NCBI RefSeq assembly: GCF_001570405.1
Contig: NZ_BBYM01000024.1
Coordinates: forward strand, 62,001 to 126,000
Source: Microtetraspora niveoalba
GTDB lineage: Bacteria; Actinomycetota; Actinomycetes; Streptosporangiales; Streptosporangiaceae
Direction of reading: 5' to 3'
Length of the DNA: 64,000 nucleotides
The notes beneath the pieces are model-generated. The model had not been told where the DNA came from and searched no databases. It worked only from the letters and a program-made list of their open reading frames with translations. Positions 42,800-51,507 of this stretch are shown in pieces (position 1 is the stretch's first letter; each line of letters starts with the position of its first letter). Made by a program: the position numbers and the translations under genes.

Positions 42800-44017
42800 A
42801 TGCACGGGAACGCTTTCGAACCGATCCAGATCCCCGCACGGGTATGGGACCGTGACGAAAGCCGAGAAATCCTCAAAAACCGCGACATACCCGGACTGTT
42901 CAACCTCGCAGTCAAGTACGCCGGAGCCAGCCAGACCCGGATCAGCGCCGCAACCGGCATCGCCCAGGGACGCGTCAGCCAGCACATGCGCGGGCAGCGC
43001 CAGGTCACCGACCTTGAGGTCTACGAGCGCATCGCCGCCGGCCTCAGCCTGCCCGACCACGCCCGGATGCTGCTCGGCCTGGCCCCGCGCGACATCGCCT
43101 CACCCACCGGCGACCACGGCGATGAGCACCAGGAGCAGACCGAGGAACTCACCGCCCGAATCGCAGCCGCCGCCGCCATCGACCCCACAATGGTGATGAT
43201 CCTCAACGCCGACACCAATAACCTTCGGCTACTTGATCGCCGACTCGGCAGCGCAGCCATCGCCGACAAAATGCGCGCCCAAATATCCCAAATAGAGCGC
43301 GCCCATCACCACGCCGTACGGCCCGGAATTCGCGCCCAACTCGCTCACGTACTCGCCGAAACCGAATCACTCGCCGGATGGCAGGCGATCAACACCGGCG
43401 CCTTAAACGACGCATGGACCCACTACGAGAACGCCAAGGCAGCCGCCCGCGAAGCCGACGACCCGGCCGTACTCGCCTATGTCTCCGCCGAACAGGCCTA
43501 TGTACTCATGGACTTGGGACAGCCGGCGCAGGCGACCGAACTCCTCCAGTACATTCACGCCACCTATGGCGACCGCATCCCCGACCGGCTGCGCACGTGG
43601 CTGTCCGCAGCCGAGGCCGAATCCGCCGCCATCCTCGGAGACGAGGCCACCTGCCGGGCCGCACTCGATTACGCCACCGCTCTACTACCGGACGGCCCCG
43701 GCGACCCGGACACGCCGTACCTGTCGATCGATGCTCACCACCTCGCCCGGTGGCGCGGTAACTGCCTCGTCCGTTTCGGCGACCCCGGCACCGTCGAGGA
43801 CCTCCGCTCAGCACTCGCCGGGATGGACGGCACCTATAACCGCGCGGAATCCGCGCTGCGCTGCGACCTGGGACACGCCCTATTGGCCCTGGGCGACCCG
43901 GAAGCCGCCCAACCCCACATCCAACGCGCCCAGCACCTCGCCACCATGACCGGCTCACGCCGCCAGCGCAAGCGCATCGACGAACTCACCCGACTGGTTA
44001 CGCGCGCTCTCCATTGA
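42800..44017 (+). CDS. XRE helix-turn-helix regulator with TPR-like C-terminal domain
   Basis: 405 residues. Residues about 35-95 contain LAVKYAGASQTRISAATGIA and QGRVSQHMRGQRQVTDLEVY, a lambda-repressor-type helix-turn-helix. From about 190 to the end, helical repeats rich in Ala/Leu resemble TPRs (TGALNDAWTHYENAKAAARE, YVLMDLGQPAQATELLQYIH, CDLGHALLALGDPEAAQPHI). Actinobacterial regulators of this layout are common and may respond to peptides. The ATG has GGAGG 5 nt upstream. The last 20 bp overlap the convergent Nudix gene. Confidence 0.82.
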   Translation: MHGNAFEPIQIPARVWDRDESREILKNRDIPGLFNLAVKYAGASQTRISAATGIAQGRVSQHMRGQRQVTDLEVYERIAAGLSLPDHARMLLGLAPRDIASPTGDHGDEHQEQTEELTARIAAAAAIDPTMVMILNADTNNLRLLDRRLGSAAIADKMRAQISQIERAHHHAVRPGIRAQLAHVLAETESLAGWQAINTGALNDAWTHYENAKAAAREADDPAVLAYVSAEQAYVLMDLGQPAQATELLQYIHATYGDRIPDRLRTWLSAAEAESAAILGDEATCRAALDYATALLPDGPGDPDTPYLSIDAHHLARWRGNCLVRFGDPGTVEDLRSALAGMDGTYNRAESALRCDLGHALLALGDPEAAQPHIQRAQHLATMTGSRRQRKRIDELTRLVTRALH

Positions 44018-44558
44018 GTCGCTCCCGCGCCGCATACAGGCCGACCAATGTCCCCGAGGTCCAGATGTCACCGCGGGCGATCACGTCGGGGATCTCCTTC
44101 ATCGGAATCCACTCGATCAGGTCCGCCTCGATCTCACCGGTGGGTTCCTTGACGAACTCGGCACCCCGCGCGAGGAACAAATCGTGCTGGGAGTCGACCA
44201 TGCCCGCCATGGGCTGATAGGTGACCAGGTGCTCGATCTCCTTGACCCGGTACCCGGTCTCTTCTTCCACCTCGCGAGCGGCCGTCGCAATCGGATCCTC
44301 ACCGGCATCGACCAGGCCGCCGGGGAGTTCCCAGCCCCAACGGTCGAACAGGAACCGATGCCGCCACATCATCAACACCCGGTTCTGATCATCAACCACC
44401 ACCGCGATGGCCGCCCGGTCCAGATGCACCGCGTGATGCTCGAACCGCTCCCCATCAGGGATCTCGACATCAACCAGGCCCAACCGGATCCACCGGTTGT
44501 CGTAGATCAGCCGCTCACCGTGCACGATCCAGCGCGTCTGTTCCTCGTTGGTAGCCAC
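43998..44558 (-). CDS. Nudix hydrolase, ADP-ribose pyrophosphatase-like
   Basis: 186 residues. WELPGGLVDAGEDPIATAAR EVEEETGY forms the Nudix box, preceded by VLMMWRHRFLFDRWGWELPG and followed by YQPMAGMVDSQHDLFLARGA, as in ADP-sugar pyrophosphatases. It starts at a GTG with TAGCGT 6 nt upstream and no Shine-Dalgarno, predicting a leaderless mRNA. It is the second Nudix protein in the element and convergent with the XRE-TPR gene, overlapping its end by 20 bp. Confidence 0.88.
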   Translation of the reverse strand: MATNEEQTRWIVHGERLIYDNRWIRLGLVDVEIPDGERFEHHAVHLDRAAIAVVVDDQNRVLMMWRHRFLFDRWGWELPGGLVDAGEDPIATAAREVEEETGYRVKEIEHLVTYQPMAGMVDSQHDLFLARGAEFVKEPTGEIEADLIEWIPMKEIPDVIARGDIWTSGTLVGLYAARERLNGERA

Positions 44559-44789
44559 ACCGCGACGCTACCGCTCAATACAGCCCAGGTACATGGCATC
44601 GAGATGGACCGCCATCTGGGCAGGAGAGCCCGGACCCGAGGCCAAGCACTCGACGACGCAACGTGCCGCAGACCTCGAACCGTGATCCAAGTTCTATGAC
44701 CTTCAGGTAAAGAGTACGGTTACGCTCCTTGTTGAAGGCACAGGCCTGACGCGGATTGAACACGAAGATCGAAAGGATCGGATCCGAGG

Positions 44790-47120
44790 GTGGACAGCGC
44801 TCAGTACGGCCGGATCGTGAACTTCATCTGGAACATCGCTGACGATGTTCTACGCGATCTCTACGTTCGCGGGAAGTATCGCGATGTCATCCTCCCGATG
44901 ACCGTGCTGCGGCGGCTGGATGCCGTCCTGGAGCCCACCAAAGCAGCCGTCCTTGAGATGAAGCAGATACTTGAAGACGCTGGCATCGTCAAGGACGAGG
45001 GCGCCCTCTGTGATGCGGCTAAGCAAGCGTTCTTCAACACCTCGCCCTTCACGCTACGCGACCTTCGTTCCCGCTCCAACCATCAGCAACTCAAGGCCGA
45101 CTTCGAGGCCTACCTGGACGGGTTCTCGGACAACGTGCAGGTGATCCTGAACAATTTCGAGTTCCGCAATCAAATCCCTCGCCTGTCGAAGGCGAACGCG
45201 CTGGGCCCGCTCATCGAGAAGCTCATGGATCCGGACATCAACCTCTCTCCTGATCCTGTGCGTGACCCGGACGGGCGGATCCGTCAGCCGGGGATGGATA
45301 ACCACACGATGGGCACGATCTTCGAGGAGCTGGTCCGCCGGTTCAACGAGGAGAACAACGAGGAGGCCGGCGAGCACTGGACTCCCAGGGATGCAGTCAA
45401 GCTCATGGCCAACCTCGTCTTTCAGCCCGTGGCCGACAAGGTTTCGTCCACCACGTACCTTCTCTATGACGGGGCGTGCGGCACCGGAGGCATGCTCACA
45501 GTGGGGCAGGAGACACTGCGCCAGCTTGGCGAGGAGCACGGCAAGCAGGTGACCACTCACCTATATGGGCAGGAGATCAACGCCGAGACGTATGCCATCT
45601 GCAAGGCGGACATGCTCCTCCAGGGCGATGGCAGGCAGGCCGACAACATCAAGGGGGGGCCCGAATACTCCACGCTTGCCAACGATGCCTTCCCCTCCTT
45701 CCAGTTCGACTTCATGCTTTCCAATCCGCCGTACGGTAAGAGCTGGAAAAGCGACATGGAGCGGATGGGCGGAAAGAAGGAGATCCAGGACCACCGGTTT
45801 GTGATCTCCTACGACGGTGACCCTGAATACTCCCTGGTGACGCGCTCCGACGATGGCCAGCTGCTGTTCCTGGCAAACATGGTCTCCAAGATGAAGCAGG
45901 GCACCGAGCTGGGCAGCCGAATCGCTTCTGTCCACAACGGCTCGTCACTCTTCACCGGAGACGCTGGCCAAGGCGAGAGCAACATCCGGCGCTGGATCAT
46001 CGCGAACGACTGGCTCGAAGCCGTCGTCGCGCTGCCGCTCAACATGTTCTACAACACAGGCATCGCCACCTTTATCTGGGTGCTGAGCAACCGCAAGCCC
46101 GAGCACCGCAAAGGCAAGGTGCAGCTCATCGATGCCACCAGCTGGTATGTGCCGCTGCGAAAGAACCTCGGCAAGAAGAACTGCGAACTCTCCGAAGCCG
46201 ACATCCAGCGGATCGTAGACACGCTTCTGGCGTTCGAGGAGACGGAACAGTCGAAGATCTTCCCCAACAAGGCGTTTGGCTACTGGAAGATTCTCGTAGA
46301 GCGACCACTCCGGCTCGCGAGCCAACTCACGCGTGAGTCCGCCGAACAGCTCCGGTTTGCCTCCGGTGACGTGGAGCTTCGGGCCCGGCTGCACAACGAG
46401 TTTGGGGAAGTGCTCTTCACTAACTTCACGAGCGTGCAGCGGGAAGTCCGCGCTCACCTGGACGAGTGGGTGGCTACAGCAGAAGAAGGTGACGATGCCC
46501 CTGAGGTGTCGGACCGGTCGCGTAAGAAGCTGCTCGACGCCAAGACCTGGGATCGGGACGGTCGACTAGCAGAGATCGCTATGGAGCTTTGGAAAGAACT
46601 CGGCGAAGAAGTCTTCATGGACTACAACGAGTTCGAGCTCCAGGCAGGCCTTGCCATGGGTCGTCTGGGGAAGAAGCTGTCGGCCACGGAACGAAAGGTC
46701 ATGCTACGCGGGTTGAGCTGGCGGAACGAGAGCGCGGCACCTGTAATCGCCAAGCGTCACAGGCCAGGGACGGTGGAACCCAACCCGCTCTACGGTCTTT
46801 ACGAAGACCAGATCAAGGGCAAATCTGTCATCGTGGAGTACGAGCCGGACGGCGAACTGCGCGACGCAGAGCAGGTTCCACTGCTGGAGGAAGGCGGCAT
46901 CGAAGCCTTCTTTCGGCGCGAGGTACAACCCTATGCCTCTGACGCCTGGATCAAGCAGGATGCCACCAAGATCGGCTACGAGATCAGCTTCACCCGGCAC
47001 TTCTACAAGCCACCGCAACTCCGGAGTCTCGAAGAAATCCGTGCGGATATCCTTGCCCTGGAGCAGGAGACCGAAGGCATTCTCGGAGATCTCCTGGGCG
47101 GGGTGCGTAGTGAGCACTGA
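44790..47120 (+). CDS. hsdM: type I restriction-modification system methyltransferase (M) subunit
   Basis: N6-adenine methyltransferase, 776 residues. The N-terminal HsdM domain (about 5-150) precedes the methylase domain with DGACGTGGML (SAM motif, about 228-236) and FMLSNPPYGKSW (catalytic NPPY, 312-315). The C-terminal ~280 residues extend beyond the smallest HsdM forms and are helical and charged. The GTG at 44790 has AAAGGATC about 10 nt upstream. It overlaps hsdS by 11 bp. Together with HsdS it methylates the element's target sequence; with HsdR it restricts incoming DNA. Confidence 0.95.
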   Translation: MDSAQYGRIVNFIWNIADDVLRDLYVRGKYRDVILPMTVLRRLDAVLEPTKAAVLEMKQILEDAGIVKDEGALCDAAKQAFFNTSPFTLRDLRSRSNHQQLKADFEAYLDGFSDNVQVILNNFEFRNQIPRLSKANALGPLIEKLMDPDINLSPDPVRDPDGRIRQPGMDNHTMGTIFEELVRRFNEENNEEAGEHWTPRDAVKLMANLVFQPVADKVSSTTYLLYDGACGTGGMLTVGQETLRQLGEEHGKQVTTHLYGQEINAETYAICKADMLLQGDGRQADNIKGGPEYSTLANDAFPSFQFDFMLSNPPYGKSWKSDMERMGGKKEIQDHRFVISYDGDPEYSLVTRSDDGQLLFLANMVSKMKQGTELGSRIASVHNGSSLFTGDAGQGESNIRRWIIANDWLEAVVALPLNMFYNTGIATFIWVLSNRKPEHRKGKVQLIDATSWYVPLRKNLGKKNCELSEADIQRIVDTLLAFEETEQSKIFPNKAFGYWKILVERPLRLASQLTRESAEQLRFASGDVELRARLHNEFGEVLFTNFTSVQREVRAHLDEWVATAEEGDDAPEVSDRSRKKLLDAKTWDRDGRLAEIAMELWKELGEEVFMDYNEFELQAGLAMGRLGKKLSATERKVMLRGLSWRNESAAPVIAKRHRPGTVEPNPLYGLYEDQIKGKSVIVEYEPDGELRDAEQVPLLEEGGIEAFFRREVQPYASDAWIKQDATKIGYEISFTRHFYKPPQLRSLEEIRADILALEQETEGILGDLLGGVRSEH

Positions 47121-48513
47121 GCCAACCCCTTACCCATCCTATCGACACTCAGGTATCGAGTGGATTGGGCGGGTGCCCGCTCATTGGGCAGTCGCTCCCG
47201 GACACTCCGGGTTGCAGCTAAGGCGCGAGAAGAATATCGGGCTCAAAGAGGGAACTGTTCTCTCGCTGAGCTATGGTCGAATTATTGTCAAGCCTCAAGA
47301 GAAGCTTCGAGGTCTCATTCCGGATTCATTCGAGACGTATCAGATCGCAGACCCCGGAAACATTATTATTCGGCCAACCGATCTCCAAAATGACAAGACC
47401 AGCCTTCGGGTCGGGCTTGTGCGCAACCGGGGGATAATTACCTCAGCTTACCTGTGTATTCAAGCCCGTCCAGCATTACTCCCCGAATATGCCTACGAGC
47501 TGCTCCGAGCGTACGATCTGCTAAAGATCTTTTATGGAATGGGATCCGGCCTTCGTCAGAACCTCGAATTTGGCGAACTGAAACGGATGCCGATCATCCT
47601 CCCGCCCATCGAAGAACAGCACGCGATTGTGAGTTACCTGGGGTATGTCAGTCGCCAGGTTAATGCGGCGATCCGCGCGAAACTGAATTTCATCGATCTA
47701 TTGCGTGAGCAGAAGCGCGCGATCGTACATCAGGCTGTCACTCGCGGCCTGAATCCGAGCGTACCGCTGAAGGAGTCCGGCATTCCTGGCGTTGATGCCA
47801 TCCCTCAACATTGGGAAGTTATGCGAGTAAAGCAGGTTTGCGAGCGTATCGTGGACTGCAAGAACAGGACGCCCGACCTGGTGCCCGACGGAGACTACAC
47901 AGTTGTCCGGACCACGAATGTGCGTGGCGGGGAGTTCTCGAAGATTGGATCTTATCCCACCGACTTAAAGAATTATGTCGAGTGGACACGACGAGGCGCT
48001 CCCCAAATCGGAGACGTGTTCTTTACGCGGGAAGCACCCGCCGGAGAGGCGTGTCTCGTCCCCGACATTCCGGGCCTGTGCATGGGGCAGAGGATGATGT
48101 ACTTCCGACCTCGACGTGATCTCTTGGACAGCGGCTTCCTGCTCCATAGCATCTATGGCCCCGTAGCGCGCACATACATCAATCTCACCACGAACGGCAG
48201 CACCGTCGGGCATCTCCGTCTGGGGCAGGTCTCGTCACTGCCACTTCTGTGGTGCCCTCGGGAGGAGCAGGTAGAGATCGTAGAGCATATCGACCGCGCA
48301 TCTCAGCCTCTCAATGCAGCCATCAGCCGTGCGGAGCGCGAGATTGCGCTACTCCGCGAATACCGCACCCGTCTGACCGCTGATGTGGTGACGGGAAAGG
48401 TGGATGTGCGCGCAGCAGCAGCCTTACTGCCAAATGACGCGGAACTTTTCGGGGCGGATGAGGCGCTAGAGGATATTGAGGACCTTGCGCTGGAGGATGA
48501 GGCAGAAGAGTGA
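47110..48513 (+). CDS. hsdS: type I restriction-modification system specificity (S) subunit
   Basis: 467 residues with two target-recognition domains. Each begins with the usual motif: YRHSGIEWIGRVPAHWAVAP near residue 13 and LKESGIPGVDAIPQHWEVMR near 222. Each ends in conserved coiled-coil spacers: EEQHAIVSYLGYVSRQVNAA...LLREQKRAIVHQAVTRGLNP, and EEQVEIVEHIDRASQPLNAA...LLREYRTRLTADVVTGKVDV. An acidic C-terminal tail follows. The GTG at 47110 lies inside the hsdM end. The recognition sequence cannot be deduced. AT content is somewhat higher than in neighbours, which suggests transfer. Confidence 0.94.
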   Translation: MSTEPTPYPSYRHSGIEWIGRVPAHWAVAPGHSGLQLRREKNIGLKEGTVLSLSYGRIIVKPQEKLRGLIPDSFETYQIADPGNIIIRPTDLQNDKTSLRVGLVRNRGIITSAYLCIQARPALLPEYAYELLRAYDLLKIFYGMGSGLRQNLEFGELKRMPIILPPIEEQHAIVSYLGYVSRQVNAAIRAKLNFIDLLREQKRAIVHQAVTRGLNPSVPLKESGIPGVDAIPQHWEVMRVKQVCERIVDCKNRTPDLVPDGDYTVVRTTNVRGGEFSKIGSYPTDLKNYVEWTRRGAPQIGDVFFTREAPAGEACLVPDIPGLCMGQRMMYFRPRRDLLDSGFLLHSIYGPVARTYINLTTNGSTVGHLRLGQVSSLPLLWCPREEQVEIVEHIDRASQPLNAAISRAEREIALLREYRTRLTADVVTGKVDVRAAAALLPNDAELFGADEALEDIEDLALEDEAEE

Positions 48514-51446
48514 GTACACAACTGAATGAGGAAGGGCTTGAGGCCCTCATTGTCCGTGACATGGTGGCTAGGGGCTGGACCGAGGGTAGCCGCCACGACT
48601 ACGACCGTGACTACGCAGTAGACCTTGTTCAGCTGTCTGCCTTCTTGGCCGCGACGCAGCCGCACCTCATCGAGGCTCTCGATCTCGATGCGGACTCACC
48701 GACCCGCCGGAAATTCCTTGCACGGCTGCAAGGGCAGATCACGGCCCACGGCGTCGTCAACGTCCTCCGCAACGGAATCAAGGACGGTCAGCACGAGATC
48801 GACCTGTTCTATGGGACGCCGTCGAAAGGCAACAAGAAGGCCACCGATCTGTTTGCCCACAACCGGTTCACCGTTGCGAGGCAGGTGCGGTACAGCCTCG
48901 ACGAGACGCAGCGTGCCCTGGATCTGGTTATCTTCATCAATGGGCTACCGATCGCGACCTTCGAGCTGAAGAACAGCCTGACCAAGCAGACAGCCGAGGA
49001 CGCGATCCAGCAATACAAGCGCGACCGGAACCCGAAAGAACTCCTCTTTCAGCACGGCCGTTGTGTCGCTCACTTCGCGCTAGACGACCAGGTTGTGCGA
49101 TTCTGCACCCACCTGAAGGGCAGGCACTCCTGGTTCCTTCCCTTCGACAAGGGCTGGAAGGATGGCGCGGGAAACCCACCGAATCCGGAAGGAACCAAGA
49201 CTGCCTACCTGTGGCAGACAATCCTCGCGCCGACGAGCCTGACAGACATCGTGGAGAACTACGCCTCTCGGATCGAGGAGAAAAACCCCAGGACCAACAG
49301 GAAGAGCCACAAGCAGATCTTCCCCCGCTATCACCAGCTTGACGTGGTCCGTGGGCTTCTCGCGGACGCCGCGAAGAAGGGTGTCGGGCAGAAGTATCTG
49401 ATCCAGCACTCCGCGGGTAGTGGAAAGTCCAACTCCATCGCCTGGCTTGCGCTTCAGTTGGTGACGCTTGAGCGGGAGAACGCCAAGGTCTTCGACTCAA
49501 TCATCGTGGTGACCGACCGACGCATCCTGGATGGTCAGATCCACGCTACGATCAAGCAGTTCTCACAGGTGAAGTCCATTCTCGCGCATGCGGACAGCTC
49601 TGCGGACCTGCGTCGGGCGATCGAGGCCGGGAAGAAAATCATCATCACCACGGTCCAGAAGTTTCCCTTCATCCTCGACGGCATCGGTGACAACCACCGG
49701 GACCGGAACTTTGCAATCGTGATCGACGAGGCCCACTCCAGCCAGGGTGGTAAAAGCACTGGAGCAGTGAATACCGCCTTCTCTCCCACCTCCAGCGAGG
49801 AGGCCGAAGAGGAAACGGTTGAGGACAAGATCAACAAGATCATTGAAGCACGGAGGATGCTCTCTAACGCGAGTTACTTCGCGTTCACGGCCACCCCGAA
49901 GAACAAGACGCTAGAGCTCTTCTGCCAGGCAGGGCCAGATGGCCGCCGGCGAGCCTTCCACACGTACAGCATGAAGCAGGCCATCGAAGAGGGCTTCATC
50001 CTCGACGTGCTAAAGAACTACATGCCCATCACCAGCTTCTACAAGCTGATGAAGACCGTGGAGGGCGACCCGGAGTTCGACAGTAAGAAGGCCGAGAAGA
50101 AGCTCCGACAGTACGTGGAAAACCATGAGTATGCGATCAGGGCCAAGGCCGAGATCATGGTTGACCACTTCCACGAACACGTTATCGCCCTGAAGAAGAT
50201 TGGCGGGAACGCAAGATCGATGGTCGTGACCAGCAGCATCGCTCGTGCAATCGAGTACTACCACGCCATCTCCGACTACCTCGTGGAACGCAAGAGCCCC
50301 TATCGAGCCATCGTCGCCTTCTCGGGAGAGCACGAGTACGGTGGGAATAAGGTCACGGAGGCAACGCTAAACGATTTCCCGAGTAATCAGATCGCCGAGA
50401 AGATCCAGGAGGATCCGTACCGGATCCTGGTCTGCGCCGACAAGTTCCAGACGGGCTACGATGAGCCGCTGCTGCACACCATGTACGTGGACAAGGCACT
50501 CTCCGGGGTCAAGGCAGTCCAGACGCTCTCACGCCTTAACCGGGCCCACCCGGACAAGCGCGACGTTGCGGTGCTCGACTTCTTCAATGACGCCCTCACC
50601 ATTGAGAAGGCGTTCTCCGATCACTACCGCACTACAGTGCTCGTTGAATCCACCGATCCGAACAAGCTGCATGACCTCAAGGCCGACCTCGACAGTTTCG
50701 GTATCTATACACCCGAGCACGTCGAGTCGTTCGTTCGGCTCTATCTGCAAGACGCCGACCGCGAACAGCTAGACCCGATCCTGGACGTTTGTGTGGCGGC
50801 CTACATCGAAGAGCTCGACGAGGACGATCAGATCGAGTTTAAAGGTAAAGCCAAGGCGTTTGTCCGGACCTATGACTTCCTCTCCTCAGTCCTGTCGTAT
50901 TCCAGCGTCGCCTGGGAGAAGCTCTCGATCCTGCTTACCTTCCTGGTTTCCAAACTTCCCGCTCCAAGGGAGGAGGACCTTTCTAGAGGAATCTTAGAAA
51001 CCATTGACATGGAGAGCTACCGAATCGAGAAGAAGGCTGCCATGTCCATTGCCCTGCCGGACGAAGACGGCGAGATCAAGCCCGTTCCGATGGCAGGCGT
51101 GGGATATCGACAGGAACCAGAAATGGAAAGTCTTTCCTCGATCATCAAAAACTTCAACGACCACTTCGGTAACATACAGTGGACCGATGCCGACCGCATC
51201 CAAAAGCTGATCTTTCAAGAGATTCCTGCCATGGTTGCCGCCGACGAGGACTACCAGCGGGCCATGCAGGGCAGTGATAAGCAGAACGCGAAGATCGAGC
51301 ACGGCCACGCTCTTGGACGTGTGATGCGGTCCTTGCTCAAGGATCACACCGAGCTATTCAAGTATTTCAGCAATGATGAGTCATTCAAACGTTGGATGAC
51401 CGATTTCGTCTTCGACGAGACGTACAAGAGGAACAAGTCTGCCTAA
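48510..51446 (+). CDS. hsdR: type I restriction-modification system endonuclease/translocase (R) subunit
   Basis: 978 residues. The nuclease core is D138-x13-E152-x-K154 (LDLVIFINGLPIATFELKNS). The motor has HSAGSGKSNS (Walker A, about 301-308), VIDEAHSSQGG (DEAH box, 406-409), FAFTATPKNKTLELF (motif III) and FQTGYDEPLLHTMYVDK plus VQTLSRLNR (motifs V-VI). All look intact. The GTG overlaps the hsdS stop, so the three genes form one translation-coupled operon in the order M-S-R. Confidence 0.95.
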   Translation: MSTQLNEEGLEALIVRDMVARGWTEGSRHDYDRDYAVDLVQLSAFLAATQPHLIEALDLDADSPTRRKFLARLQGQITAHGVVNVLRNGIKDGQHEIDLFYGTPSKGNKKATDLFAHNRFTVARQVRYSLDETQRALDLVIFINGLPIATFELKNSLTKQTAEDAIQQYKRDRNPKELLFQHGRCVAHFALDDQVVRFCTHLKGRHSWFLPFDKGWKDGAGNPPNPEGTKTAYLWQTILAPTSLTDIVENYASRIEEKNPRTNRKSHKQIFPRYHQLDVVRGLLADAAKKGVGQKYLIQHSAGSGKSNSIAWLALQLVTLERENAKVFDSIIVVTDRRILDGQIHATIKQFSQVKSILAHADSSADLRRAIEAGKKIIITTVQKFPFILDGIGDNHRDRNFAIVIDEAHSSQGGKSTGAVNTAFSPTSSEEAEEETVEDKINKIIEARRMLSNASYFAFTATPKNKTLELFCQAGPDGRRRAFHTYSMKQAIEEGFILDVLKNYMPITSFYKLMKTVEGDPEFDSKKAEKKLRQYVENHEYAIRAKAEIMVDHFHEHVIALKKIGGNARSMVVTSSIARAIEYYHAISDYLVERKSPYRAIVAFSGEHEYGGNKVTEATLNDFPSNQIAEKIQEDPYRILVCADKFQTGYDEPLLHTMYVDKALSGVKAVQTLSRLNRAHPDKRDVAVLDFFNDALTIEKAFSDHYRTTVLVESTDPNKLHDLKADLDSFGIYTPEHVESFVRLYLQDADREQLDPILDVCVAAYIEELDEDDQIEFKGKAKAFVRTYDFLSSVLSYSSVAWEKLSILLTFLVSKLPAPREEDLSRGILETIDMESYRIEKKAAMSIALPDEDGEIKPVPMAGVGYRQEPEMESLSSIIKNFNDHFGNIQWTDADRIQKLIFQEIPAMVAADEDYQRAMQGSDKQNAKIEHGHALGRVMRSLLKDHTELFKYFSNDESFKRWMTDFVFDETYKRNKSA

Positions 51447-51507
51447 GAGTCTGGTGCATTCATGTGAACCGCATGACTCCATGGGGTGGCTTCGGGGTGG
51501 CTTCGGT

